Assembly: GCF_022024175.1 (NCBI RefSeq)
Contig: NZ_CP091794.1
Coordinates: forward strand, 620,001 to 684,000
Length of the DNA stretch: 64,000 nucleotides
Origin: Prevotella communis
Lineage (GTDB): Bacteria; Bacteroidota; Bacteroidia; Bacteroidales; Bacteroidaceae
Reading direction: 5' to 3'
The notes beneath the pieces are model-generated. The model did no database searches. It worked only from the letters and a program-made list of their open reading frames with translations, and had not been told where the DNA came from. Made by a program: the position numbers and the translations under genes. Position 1 is the first letter of the stretch. Every line of letters starts with the position of its first letter. This document shows, piece by piece, positions 52,375 through 60,203 of the stretch.

Positions 52375-53052
52375 ATGGGAATATTATATATTGTACCCAC
52401 GCCTGTGGGCAACATGGAGGATATGACGCTACGCGCCATCCGTATTCTGAAAGAGGCAGATCTGGTGCTGGCTGAGGATACCCGTACGTCGGGCATCCTG
52501 CTGAAGCATTTTGAGATAAAGAACCAGCTGATGTCGCACCATAAGTTCAACGAGCATGGTACGAGCGCTGGTATCGTTCAGCGATTGCTGGCAGGTCAGA
52601 CTGTCGCCTTAATCAGCGATGCCGGCACACCTGGTATCAGCGATCCAGGCTTCTTCCTCGTTCGCGAGGCCGTACGTGCTGGCGTTGAGGTGCAGACGTT
52701 GCCTGGTGCCACGGCATTTGTGCCTGCTTTGGTAAGCAGCGGACTGCCTTGTGACCGTTTCTGTTTTGAAGGCTTCCTGCCCCAGAAAAAAGGACGTAAG
52801 ACGAAACTGGAATCCCTGATAGACGAGGAGCGTACGATGATTTTCTATGAGTCGCCTTACCGGTTGGTGAAGACGCTGGAGCAGTTTGCTGAGGTGTATG
52901 GCGCTGATCGTCAGGTGAGTGTATGCCGCGAGATATCGAAGGTGCACGAGGAAAGCGTCAGAGGTTCCTTGGAGGAAGTGATTGCCCATTTCAAAGAGAC
53001 AGAGCCACGTGGCGAGATAGTCATCGTGCTTGCTGGTAAAACGAAAGATTAA
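52375..53052 (+). CDS. rsmI: 16S rRNA 2'-O-ribose C1402 methyltransferase
   Basis: 225 residues from the ATG at 52375; the frame extends upstream through repeat sequence but the -7 box at 52359-52366 excludes it. SAM-dependent tetrapyrrole-methylase fold with the family motifs YIVPTPVGNMEDMTLRAI, EDTRTSGILLKHF, ISDAGTPGISDPGF and LPGATAFVPALVSSGLP. It methylates C1402 in the ribosomal P site together with RsmH. Only eight bases separate the -7 box from the ATG. Confidence 0.96.
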   Translation: MGILYIVPTPVGNMEDMTLRAIRILKEADLVLAEDTRTSGILLKHFEIKNQLMSHHKFNEHGTSAGIVQRLLAGQTVALISDAGTPGISDPGFFLVREAVRAGVEVQTLPGATAFVPALVSSGLPCDRFCFEGFLPQKKGRKTKLESLIDEERTMIFYESPYRLVKTLEQFAEVYGADRQVSVCREISKVHEESVRGSLEEVIAHFKETEPRGEIVIVLAGKTKD

Positions 53053-53065
53053 TAAAAAGAAGAAT

Positions 53066-53917
53066 ATGAGAAAGTTTTTATTTTTTGCTTTGGCTTTGTT
53101 GGCTTTAGCATCGTGTAAGGACAAGACCAACACACGTGAGACTGCTGATCTGAATCAGCGTATCGACTCATTGAATCGTGTGAATGTACAAAAGGACAAC
53201 GAGATTAATGATATGCTTGAAACCCTCAATACCATTGAGGATGGTTTCCGTGCTATCAACGAGGCTCAGGGTCGCGTGACGGTGGAGCGTCGTGGCGAGG
53301 GTGCCGATGCCGCTCAGCGTATCCGTGAGAATATGCAGTTTATCAACGAGACGATGACCCAAAACAAGGACCTCATCAATAAGCTGCGCCTGCGCTTGCG
53401 CGACAGTAATACCGCCAGCGAGCAGTTGCGCAAGACGCTTGAGAACCTGACAGCCCAGTTGGAAGCCAAGGAGAGTGAGCTGGCTGTGCTGCGTCAGGAA
53501 CTGGAAGCCAAGGATATCCATATTGCCGAGCTGGATGAACAGGTGAGTCAGTTGAACGAGGATGTGACTACCCTGAAAGATGACAAGGCCCGTAAGGAGG
53601 AGACCATCAGTCAGCAGGACAAGGAACTGAATACTGCCTGGTATGTCTTTGGCACGAAGCGTGAGCTGAAGGAGCAGAATATCCTGAAGAGTGGTGAGGT
53701 GCTGCAGGGCAACTTCAATAAGAACTACTTTACGAAGATTGATATCCGCGTTGACAAGGAAATCAAACTGATGTCGCGCGACGCCAAGCTGCTCACCAAC
53801 CATCCTGCAGGTTCTTATACACTGGAGCGCGATGCCAATAAGCAATACGTGTTGCGTATTACCAATCCGCAGCAGTTCTGGAGCACCAGCAAGTATCTGG
53901 TTGTTCAGGTAAAATAA
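53066..53917 (+). CDS. Coiled-coil lipoprotein, Cbp1-like
   Basis: 283 residues from the ATG at 53066. Lipoprotein signal FFALALLALASCKD (Cys about 17). Residues about 25-200 form a long heptad coiled coil (TLENLTAQLEAKESELAVLRQ-type), and the C-terminal ~85 residues a conserved globular tail (TAWYVFGTKRELKEQNIL ... FNKNYFTKIDIRVDKEIKLM ... FWSTSKYLVVQVK). It resembles proteins annotated as Cbp1-family collagen-binding adhesins in Prevotella; I recall that name but cannot test it. It lies 13 bp after rsmI. Confidence 0.78.
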   Translation: MRKFLFFALALLALASCKDKTNTRETADLNQRIDSLNRVNVQKDNEINDMLETLNTIEDGFRAINEAQGRVTVERRGEGADAAQRIRENMQFINETMTQNKDLINKLRLRLRDSNTASEQLRKTLENLTAQLEAKESELAVLRQELEAKDIHIAELDEQVSQLNEDVTTLKDDKARKEETISQQDKELNTAWYVFGTKRELKEQNILKSGEVLQGNFNKNYFTKIDIRVDKEIKLMSRDAKLLTNHPAGSYTLERDANKQYVLRITNPQQFWSTSKYLVVQVK

Positions 53918-53943
53918 AAAAAACAGGCTCAGCGCCTGCTTTT
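53916..53943. terminator. Bidirectional terminator between convergent genes
   Basis: CAGGC/GCCTG stem with A-run on the left and TTTT on the right, serving both the lipoprotein gene and tadA. Confidence 0.55.
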
Positions 53944-54372
53944 AAAGAAATCTTGCATCAGTTGGCGGCATTCTTCTTCAAGGATGCCGCCTTTGCATTC
54001 TGCCTTTGGATGTAGCACGCGCGGGGCATACTCCCGAAAACCGCGCTTGGGGTCGGCAGCGCCATAGATGATACGTGGCACCTGTGCCCACCCGATGGCG
54101 CCTGCACACATGGGGCAGGGCTCTACGGTGACATAGAGGGTGCAGTCGGTCAGGTATTTCCCGCCCAACTCGTTGGCTGCCATCGTGATGGCTTGCATCT
54201 CGGCATGGGCTGTCACGTCGGTCAGCGTCTCTGTCAGATTATGTGCGCGCGCAATAATTCTGTCCTTGCACACCACCACAGCCCCAATGGGAATCTCTCC
54301 CTCATGCAGTGCCAGCTCGGCCTCTGCCAGCGCTTTGCGCATATACTGCTCGTCTTTTTCTTGTTGCTCCAT
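53929..54372 (-). CDS. tadA: tRNA adenosine deaminase / nucleoside deaminase
   Basis: 147 residues from the ATG at 54372. Zinc-dependent cytidine-deaminase fold: HAEMQAI (ligand His and catalytic Glu) and PCPMCAGAIGWAQV (two ligand Cys). The motif set and length fit TadA, which makes inosine at the wobble position of tRNA-Arg(ACG). A strong promoter ends 4 bases before the ATG, so the mRNA should be leaderless; the 30 codons upstream of it are not used. Confidence 0.9.
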   Translation of the reverse strand: MEQQEKDEQYMRKALAEAELALHEGEIPIGAVVVCKDRIIARAHNLTETLTDVTAHAEMQAITMAANELGGKYLTDCTLYVTVEPCPMCAGAIGWAQVPRIIYGAADPKRGFREYAPRVLHPKAECKGGILEEECRQLMQDFFKSRR

Positions 54373-54376
54373 GATG

Positions 54377-54408
54377 CAAAAGTACGAAAAAATGGGCAGA
54401 TAAACAAA
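54377..54408 (-). promoter_or_regulatory. Promoter of tadA
   Basis: Minus-strand TTTG (54405-54408) and TACTTTTG (54377-54384), spacing 20 bp, then CATC and the ATG. Confidence 0.7.
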
Positions 54409-54420
54409 TAATATGGACAT

Positions 54421-54464
54421 AAAAAAAGAAGTGGCGGAATGCTGCGAGATGCCATCCGCCACTT
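54421..54464 (-). terminator. Terminator of the 54487-56691 gene
   Basis: AAGTGGCGGA (54429-54438) pairs with TCCGCCACTT (54455-54464). On the minus strand it is followed by C and seven T. Confidence 0.85.
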
Positions 54465-54486
54465 GTTATATGTATTCTTGTGTGAG

Positions 54487-56691
54487 CTACTTCACGCCAA
54501 TACCCTGAGCATTGAAGCGCTGTCCGTTTTTCTCAATGAAGAGACGGCCCTTCTTCAGGTATTTCGCTGCACCGCTGCGGGCTGCCTTCTCTGTGGTAGC
54601 GTCGCTGATGCCTGTAATGGTCGTCTTAATGACACACTGTACCTTTTTGTCGTTAGAGTTGACAGCGTCGATGGTGACGACACCATCTTCCGCAACGGTC
54701 ACCGTACCGCTGACGAGGAACCAGGTGTCTATCAGTGTGCCCTCACTATCGAGAAAGCCTGCAAAGGTTTTCTCGGTAATACTGCCAGATTCGTCAATTC
54801 CATGACTCATGGAAACTGTCTGCGGCAGGTGTGAGTCACTGATGGGGTATGTGCCAGGAGTCAGCGTGGTGGCATTATCGTCAACCCAGAGCTCCAGAAG
54901 TACAACGGCTTTGTTCTCATTCATCGCACTGAGATAGACGACGTTATCTTCTATATGATCAGTGTCTAATTCATAGACCACAAAGTTCTCTTTGAAATCC
55001 GCTGTGTTGTTGTCTAAGCTGTATGGCTTGGGCACAATAGCAGTCAGGTCAATGGTGAATTCAGGGATATCTGTAGGATCCTCCTCGTTCTGGCAGAGTA
55101 AGGTGCCGGTGATGTGGGCTATCTTCGTGTTCTCATCGTATTCCACGTTGAGGTTGGCATCCACACAGGAGAATTCATTTCGTTCCTCGCCGACGATGTC
55201 GGTCACCACATAGTTATTGTTCTTCACCAAATCTTCGATGCGATATGTACCTGTTATGTTCTTAGGTCTTTTTGCAGTGATAGAGATATACTGCGTCTTG
55301 TCGGCATTGTAGCCGATAGCATCCCAGTAGAAGTTGCTCAGGAATAGATTTATAGCGGGGAAGGTCAACGTCTGCTGACGGGTGGCAATGGGCTTGAGAT
55401 ACGAGAGATCAAGGGTATATTCCACGTTGTTATAACCCAGCATTGTGCCGGTAACACGGATATTGCCGTCGTCGTAGGTAATAGTAAACTGTCCGCTGTA
55501 TATCTCGATAAATTCGGGTTTGCTGCCATCTCCTTTGTAGGACATAACGACTGCTTCCGTGTCGTCCTTTCCGATAGTGTATGTTCCTGCCATCTTTTCT
55601 CCCAGTCCTTCAGGGTAGATGGACAGGTTGACGGCATGCTTGTCATCGAAAGCAGAAAGCGAAACATCGCCGAACCAGTCAAAGGAAGCGTCTGCTACCA
55701 TCAGATTCGTTGCTGTGATAGACACCTTGCTCTCTGCTTGTGGCTTCACGAAAAACATGGTGACATGATACGTGTTGCCATCTGCTGCCAGGATGGTTCC
55801 CTTAGCGTCAATGCGCTGGTCTGTCTCGGTCACCTGGAACGATGCCTCCAGCATTTTCAGTGCTTTCCAGACGGGCTCTTCCTCGGCCTTGCCTGTGTTT
55901 ATTTTGATATACGAGGTATAAAAATCAATGTCGTCGCCACTGAAGTTGCCTGCTGGTGAGTTTGCGTCATCACTGAAATAGCAGAACTGAACTATGTAGT
56001 TGTCGTTCTCGCCTTTCAGCATCCATGATTTGTCGCTCATGTAGCCAAAGCGCATAGAATTCTCGATGTTCAGTGTGACGGTGTTGCCCGTTAACGTATA
56101 TGGGTCTTCGTCGTAGTTCAGTATGTATGTGTTACCGTCCTCATCGGTCACTGTGGCTGAGATATGCACGTCGTAGTTCTCACCCCTGGTCTTTGTGAAG
56201 GTGGCCTCTGTGTAATAGTGCTCATTCCAGAATTCATCATCCCACTCGCTTTTACTTTTATCCATATCGTCGAGCGTGTAGGTCTTACCCCACTCAATAT
56301 CGTGCTTGCCTTCAGCAGTATAGATACTGAAGTAGAACGACATACTTTCGTCGGCAGTTTCCAGAAGATAGTACGACGTGTTGCTTGCAGGATTTTCGCC
56401 CAGTTTGACTTTGGCTGTATAACCGGCAATGGTCACATTGGTGGATGCACGGCGTGGCGTGCGGCGAGCGTTACGGGTACTGGGGAATGTGCTGGAGAAG
56501 GCGGACTTCAATAATCTGTTCTGTCCCCACGTGAATGTGGTTCGCTTCTCCTGTTCCTGTTTTTTCGGCATTCGTGTTGTCTGTGTATTAGCCAGCTTTC
56601 GCTTCAATAAGGCTTTTGAATTGCTCTGAGGCGCTGCATTTGCGCTGATAATCATCATGATAGCGCAGAGAAAAGTAAACATTTGTTTCAT
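54487..56691 (-). CDS. Large secreted repeat protein
   Basis: 734 residues with a signal peptide (FTFLCAIMMIISANA). After a basic, low-complexity stretch (about 25-85) there are at least four related beta units of about 110-150 residues, each with a 'G-T-Y-x-I ... G-x-x-T(V)-x-x-x-D-G-x-x-Y' pattern (KTYTLDDMDKSKSEWDDEF; AGTYTIGKDDTEAVVMSYKG; TGTYRIEDLVKNNNYVVTDI; PGTYPISDSHLPQTVSMSHG). The tail (YLKKGRLFIEKNGQRFNAQG) is a form seen at the end of many Bacteroidales secreted proteins. Function unknown. Strong promoter upstream (56741-56771). Confidence 0.8.
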   Translation of the reverse strand: MKQMFTFLCAIMMIISANAAPQSNSKALLKRKLANTQTTRMPKKQEQEKRTTFTWGQNRLLKSAFSSTFPSTRNARRTPRRASTNVTIAGYTAKVKLGENPASNTSYYLLETADESMSFYFSIYTAEGKHDIEWGKTYTLDDMDKSKSEWDDEFWNEHYYTEATFTKTRGENYDVHISATVTDEDGNTYILNYDEDPYTLTGNTVTLNIENSMRFGYMSDKSWMLKGENDNYIVQFCYFSDDANSPAGNFSGDDIDFYTSYIKINTGKAEEEPVWKALKMLEASFQVTETDQRIDAKGTILAADGNTYHVTMFFVKPQAESKVSITATNLMVADASFDWFGDVSLSAFDDKHAVNLSIYPEGLGEKMAGTYTIGKDDTEAVVMSYKGDGSKPEFIEIYSGQFTITYDDGNIRVTGTMLGYNNVEYTLDLSYLKPIATRQQTLTFPAINLFLSNFYWDAIGYNADKTQYISITAKRPKNITGTYRIEDLVKNNNYVVTDIVGEERNEFSCVDANLNVEYDENTKIAHITGTLLCQNEEDPTDIPEFTIDLTAIVPKPYSLDNNTADFKENFVVYELDTDHIEDNVVYLSAMNENKAVVLLELWVDDNATTLTPGTYPISDSHLPQTVSMSHGIDESGSITEKTFAGFLDSEGTLIDTWFLVSGTVTVAEDGVVTIDAVNSNDKKVQCVIKTTITGISDATTEKAARSGAAKYLKKGRLFIEKNGQRFNAQGIGVK

Positions 56692-56740
56692 GTTCGTTTT
56701 TTTTTGATTTAAGGAAAATTATTTATTATCAGATTTTATG

Positions 56741-56771
56741 CAAAGGTAATGTTTTATTGTCAATCTGCAAA
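56741..56771 (-). promoter_or_regulatory. Promoter of the 56691-54487 gene
   Basis: Minus-strand TTTG (56768-56771) and TACCTTTG (56741-56748), spacing 19 bp. Confidence 0.7.
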
Positions 56772-56845
56772 ATTTTTGGACTGCAAAAATACACTGCGCC
56801 ATCAATTATTTTGTGATAACAGAATAAGGTTCACGGATTTTTTTG

Positions 56846-56853
56846 TACTTTTG
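56846..56853 (+). promoter_or_regulatory. -7 box of birA, 4 bases from the start codon
   Basis: TACTTTTG, then CACC, then GTG. No good -33. Confidence 0.5.
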
Positions 56854-56857
56854 CACC

Positions 56858-57556
56858 GTGGAATGGAAAATTATTCATATTGATGAGACAGACTCCACTA
56901 ATCGTTGGATAAAAGAAAACGGTTCTGGCGATATGGTGGTCGTTGCCGATTACCAGACGGCTGGTCGTGGCTGTGGCACCAATAAATGGGAAAGCGAACG
57001 GGGTAAGAATTTGCTTTTTTCTATTCTGATACATCCTGTTGAGGTGCCTGTGATGAAACAGTTCCATATCTCAATGGCTATCTCAATGGCTATCTTTGAT
57101 GCGCTGGAACAATATATTGGTGATGTGAGTATCAAATGGCCCAATGATATCTATTGGCGTAATGGGAAACTGGGTGGCATCCTGATTGAGAACAGGTTGC
57201 AGGGCGGCTGCATCAAGGACTGCATCATCGGTATTGGGCTGAACGTTAATCAAGAGCAGTTTTTCAGTGACGCGCCGAATCCTGTATCCTTGAAACAGAT
57301 ACATGCCGAAGATACAGATCGCGAACAGTTGCTGAGGGATATCCTTGCCCGTTTTGAACAGTATATGACGCAGGATGTGAAAGCCCGATATCTGGCGCAT
57401 CTCTATCGTCGCAAAGGCTTCCATCCATACACAGATAAGCAAGGAGCATTTATGGCAGAGTTGGTCGATGTTGAGGCCGACGGACATTTGCTGTTGCGTG
57501 ATGATAACGGTACGCAACGGCGATATGCATTTAAGGAAGTAACATTTATAATATAA
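56858..57556 (+). CDS. birA: Biotin--[acetyl-CoA-carboxylase] ligase
   Basis: 232 residues from a GTG at 56858; the TTG at 56843 lies upstream of the promoter box, and there is no other in-frame start before the conserved sequence IIHIDETDSTNRWIKENG. Catalytic motif TAGRGCGTNKWESERGKNLLFSI (GRGxxx biotin-binding loop) and KWPNDIYWRNGKLGGILIEN (catalytic Lys) are present. It lacks the N-terminal DNA-binding domain of E. coli BirA, so it is ligase only. It lies 5 bp before pyrH. Confidence 0.93.
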   Translation: MEWKIIHIDETDSTNRWIKENGSGDMVVVADYQTAGRGCGTNKWESERGKNLLFSILIHPVEVPVMKQFHISMAISMAIFDALEQYIGDVSIKWPNDIYWRNGKLGGILIENRLQGGCIKDCIIGIGLNVNQEQFFSDAPNPVSLKQIHAEDTDREQLLRDILARFEQYMTQDVKARYLAHLYRRKGFHPYTDKQGAFMAELVDVEADGHLLLRDDNGTQRRYAFKEVTFII

Positions 57557-57561
57557 AGAAT

Positions 57562-58272
57562 ATGGCAAGATTTAAAAGAATTCTTCTTAAACTATCGGGC
57601 GAGAGCCTGATGGGAAAGCAGGGCTTCGGTATCGACCCTGAGCGTCTGAGTGACTATGCTCAGCAGATTAAGGAAGTGGCCGAGATGGGGGTGCAGATTG
57701 GCATCGTCATTGGCGGCGGCAATATCTTCCGCGGATTGAGTGGCTCGCAGAAAGGCTTCGACCGTGTGAAGGGTGACCAGATGGGTATGTGTGCAACGGT
57801 AATCAATTCCTTGGCACTGTCGTCAGCCCTGGGTGCTATCGGTGTTAAGAATAAGGTGCTGACGGCTATCCGCATGGAGCCTATCGGTGAGTTCTACACC
57901 AAGTGGAAGGCTATCGAGGCGATGGAGCAGGGACAGGTATGCATCTTCTCTGCAGGTACGGGTTCGCCTTATTTTACTACCGATACCGGTTCGTCGCTGC
58001 GCGGCATTGAGATTGAGGCCGACGTGATGCTGAAGGGTACACGTGTGGATGGTATCTATACGGCTGACCCTGAGAAGGATCCTACCGCAACAAAGTTCAA
58101 TGATATCACGTATAAGGAGGTGCTGGCACGCGGTTTGAAGGTGATGGACCTCACTGCTATCTGTATGTGTCAGGACAATAACCTGCCTATCTATGTGTTC
58201 AACATGGATATTGTGGGCAACCTGAAGAAAGTGATGGCTGGTGAAGAGATTGGCACTCTGGTGCACAACTAA
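57562..58272 (+). CDS. pyrH: UMP kinase
   Basis: 236 residues of the amino-acid-kinase fold: LKLSGESLMGKQGFGID, IGIVIGGGNIFRG, DQMGMCATVINSLAL, FSAGTGSPYFTTDT and LKVMDLTAICMCQDNNLPIYVFN. It phosphorylates UMP to UDP in pyrimidine synthesis. The transcript ends at the hairpin 58302-58334 inside the convergent gene. Confidence 0.97.
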   Translation: MARFKRILLKLSGESLMGKQGFGIDPERLSDYAQQIKEVAEMGVQIGIVIGGGNIFRGLSGSQKGFDRVKGDQMGMCATVINSLALSSALGAIGVKNKVLTAIRMEPIGEFYTKWKAIEAMEQGQVCIFSAGTGSPYFTTDTGSSLRGIEIEADVMLKGTRVDGIYTADPEKDPTATKFNDITYKEVLARGLKVMDLTAICMCQDNNLPIYVFNMDIVGNLKKVMAGEEIGTLVHN

Positions 58273-58277
58273 ATTTT

Positions 58278-58658
58278 TTATCTCTCCTCTTTAAAGTCAA
58301 CATATTCGCCCTCGTCCTGGGCGAATATTTTTTTGTCCCTGTTGGGGGCGCGTTGATCGGTGATAGTGATGCCGCCGGCAGTGCGGAACGTACGACTGTT
58401 GGTTTGTTGCTGACTCTGCTTCTTTTGTTTTTGTTGCTTGTCTGTGGTCTTGAAATAGTCGTCATCAAAATCAAGATCGTTGGCGTCTGTTCGCTTGTAA
58501 TATTTCTTTGACAGTCGCTCAAACTCCTCATCGGTCATCTCCCCATTGGTCATTCGCTTGATAAAGCGAAAACCCTTGCGCAGGTAGTAGAGTGCTACAA
58601 GCAAGACGGCTGCAACAATGAGGATGAAAACGACGAATATGATGAGAAAAAACTCCAT
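58278..58658 (-). CDS. DUF4834 membrane protein
   Basis: 126 residues: one N-terminal membrane helix (FFLIIFVVFILIVAAVLLVALYY), then a basic and Gln-rich cytoplasmic tail (KQQKQKKQSQQQ) and a conserved acidic end (KKIFAQDEGEYVDFKEE). Family role unknown. The codons for KIFAQDEGEYV double as the pyrH terminator on the other strand. Confidence 0.85.
   Translation of the reverse strand: MEFFLIIFVVFILIVAAVLLVALYYLRKGFRFIKRMTNGEMTDEEFERLSKKYYKRTDANDLDFDDDYFKTTDKQQKQKKQSQQQTNSRTFRTAGGITITDQRAPNRDKKIFAQDEGEYVDFKEER
58302..58334 (+). terminator. pyrH terminator inside the DUF4834 coding region
   Basis: ATATTCGCCC (58302-58311) pairs with GGGCGAATAT (58319-58328), then six more T. Confidence 0.85.
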
Positions 58659-58679
58659 AGGCTACGCAGAAAAGACGGA

Positions 58680-59375
58680 TTATTTGCGTTGTGTGAGAAT
58701 CGAAAGCAGAATGTACCATGCAATCACAGCAGCCAGTCCGCTTACTCCCAAGAATGCAAGCAGGATGATGCTGGTCAGCAGGAAGATATACTTCACCTCG
58801 TTGCCCTTCCATCCCCAGGTCTTGAATTTCAAGGCAAACATGGGAATCTCGGCTATCAGCAGATAACTGAAGATGAATACCGCTGCAATAACACCGTAAA
58901 CAGAGTAGGGTGATGAAGCAAGGAAATCGCCAGCGCCTACGATAAGTGAACCCCAGAACAGAGCATTGGCAGGTGTCGGTAATCCGATGAATCCCATAGC
59001 CTGGCGCTCGTCAAGGTTGAACTTGGCCAGACGAAGTGCAGAAAAGGCTGCCATGACGAATGCGGCATAAGGCAACAGGTCGTTAATGATGCTTGTCTCG
59101 CCCGCGTTGGCGCACATGTTCTGAAGAAAACTGAAGATGATGGCCGATGGTGCAAAACCAAAGGTGATATCATCGGCCAGGGAGTCAAGCTCTTTACCTA
59201 TGGGCGAACTGACGTGAAGCAGACGGGCCGTCATACCGTCAAAGAAATCGAACACGGCTCCAATGACAATAAACAGCAGCGCTAATTCAAATTCGGTCTG
59301 AAAAGCCCAATAGGTGGCTATACAACCCGAAATCAGGTTGCAGCATGTAATCATATTGGGAATATGCTTCTTCAT
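58680..59375 (-). CDS. pssA: CDP-diacylglycerol--serine O-phosphatidyltransferase
   Basis: 231 residues from the ATG at 59375 (MKKHIPNMITCCNLISG is the usual start). The CDP-alcohol phosphotransferase signature is complete: DGMTARLLHVSSPIGKELDS followed by LADD. About six to eight membrane helices. It makes phosphatidylserine, the substrate of the decarboxylase encoded 4 bp upstream; together they produce phosphatidylethanolamine. Confidence 0.95.
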   Translation of the reverse strand: MKKHIPNMITCCNLISGCIATYWAFQTEFELALLFIVIGAVFDFFDGMTARLLHVSSPIGKELDSLADDITFGFAPSAIIFSFLQNMCANAGETSIINDLLPYAAFVMAAFSALRLAKFNLDERQAMGFIGLPTPANALFWGSLIVGAGDFLASSPYSVYGVIAAVFIFSYLLIAEIPMFALKFKTWGWKGNEVKYIFLLTSIILLAFLGVSGLAAVIAWYILLSILTQRK

Positions 59376-59379
59376 ATCA

Positions 59380-60075
59380 TTAAGGCAGTTTTGCAATCAC
59401 CGTCTGGTCACCAGTAGTGGGCTGCTTCATCTTGACACATGGTGTAGAACCAAGTGGCAGGTAAACGTCCACGCGTGAGCCCAACTTGATGAATCCCAGG
59501 TGCTCGTCAATGTAGCAGTCTTCATTGCTCTTGGCGTAGGTCACGATACGTCGTGCCATGGCGCCGGCAATCTGGCGTACCAGAACCTCCTGGCCGTCAG
59601 GTGTTTCTATCATGATGTCGGCATGCTCGTTCTCCTCGCTGGCCTTGGGCAGCCAAGCCTTGTGGTAGTTGCCGTCAAAGTGTTTGACAAACTTGACCTG
59701 TCCGTCAACGGGGAACCAGTTGGCATGCACGTTCAGCGGACTCATGAAAATACTCATCATCAGTCGCTTGTCGTGGAAATACTCGTCCTCGTCCACCTCT
59801 TCAATCACCACAATCTTACCATCGGCAGGTGCTACAACAGTTTTTGTCGTGTCATCATTGAAATAGCGGATAGGGCAGCGATAGAAGTTGAGCATCAACA
59901 GCCATGCCATGCCAAAAATGGCTACAAAGAGGATAAAGGGAATGATAGTCAGCGTATCGGATGTACGCCACAACACTACAGCGATAGCAACAAGGATAAA
60001 CATGCTATAAAGCAGTTCCTCTGTTCCTTCGCGATGGATACGTATTTTTTTTAATTTTTTGATTCTTTCTCCCAT
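59380..60075 (-). CDS. psd: Phosphatidylserine decarboxylase
   Basis: 231 residues from the ATG at 60075; a TTG at 60096 is in frame but lies nearer the -7 box and before a less conserved stretch. Two N-terminal membrane helices (about 20-60), then the decarboxylase domain with [34 protein letters not shown] and the self-cleavage region [14 protein letters not shown] (Ser becomes the pyruvoyl group). It is first of a two-gene phosphatidylethanolamine operon, under a strong promoter. Confidence 0.94.
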   Translation of the reverse strand: MGERIKKLKKIRIHREGTEELLYSMFILVAIAVVLWRTSDTLTIIPFILFVAIFGMAWLLMLNFYRCPIRYFNDDTTKTVVAPADGKIVVIEEVDEDEYFHDKRLMMSIFMSPLNVHANWFPVDGQVKFVKHFDGNYHKAWLPKASEENEHADIMIETPDGQEVLVRQIAGAMARRIVTYAKSNEDCYIDEHLGFIKLGSRVDVYLPLGSTPCVKMKQPTTGDQTVIAKLP

Positions 60076-60104
60076 GGTTGGTAGTGAAATACACAATTTC
60101 GATG

Positions 60105-60135
60105 CAAAGGTAATGCTTTTTTGTCAATTAACAAA
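60105..60135 (-). promoter_or_regulatory. Promoter of psd-pssA
   Basis: Minus-strand TTTG (60132-60135) and TACCTTTG (60105-60112), spacing 19 bp; divergent from the dnaE promoter. Confidence 0.7.
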
Positions 60136-60151
60136 CTTTTTGGGCTATTCT

Positions 60152-60183
60152 TTTGGTAATATCAACTTTTCAACGTAACTTTG
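60152..60183 (+). promoter_or_regulatory. Promoter of dnaE
   Basis: TTTG (60152-60155) and TAACTTTG (60176-60183), spacing 20 bp; the ATG at 60204 follows by 20 bases. Confidence 0.75.
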
Positions 60184-60203
60184 AACTCCAATTTGAGGAT
60201 TTC

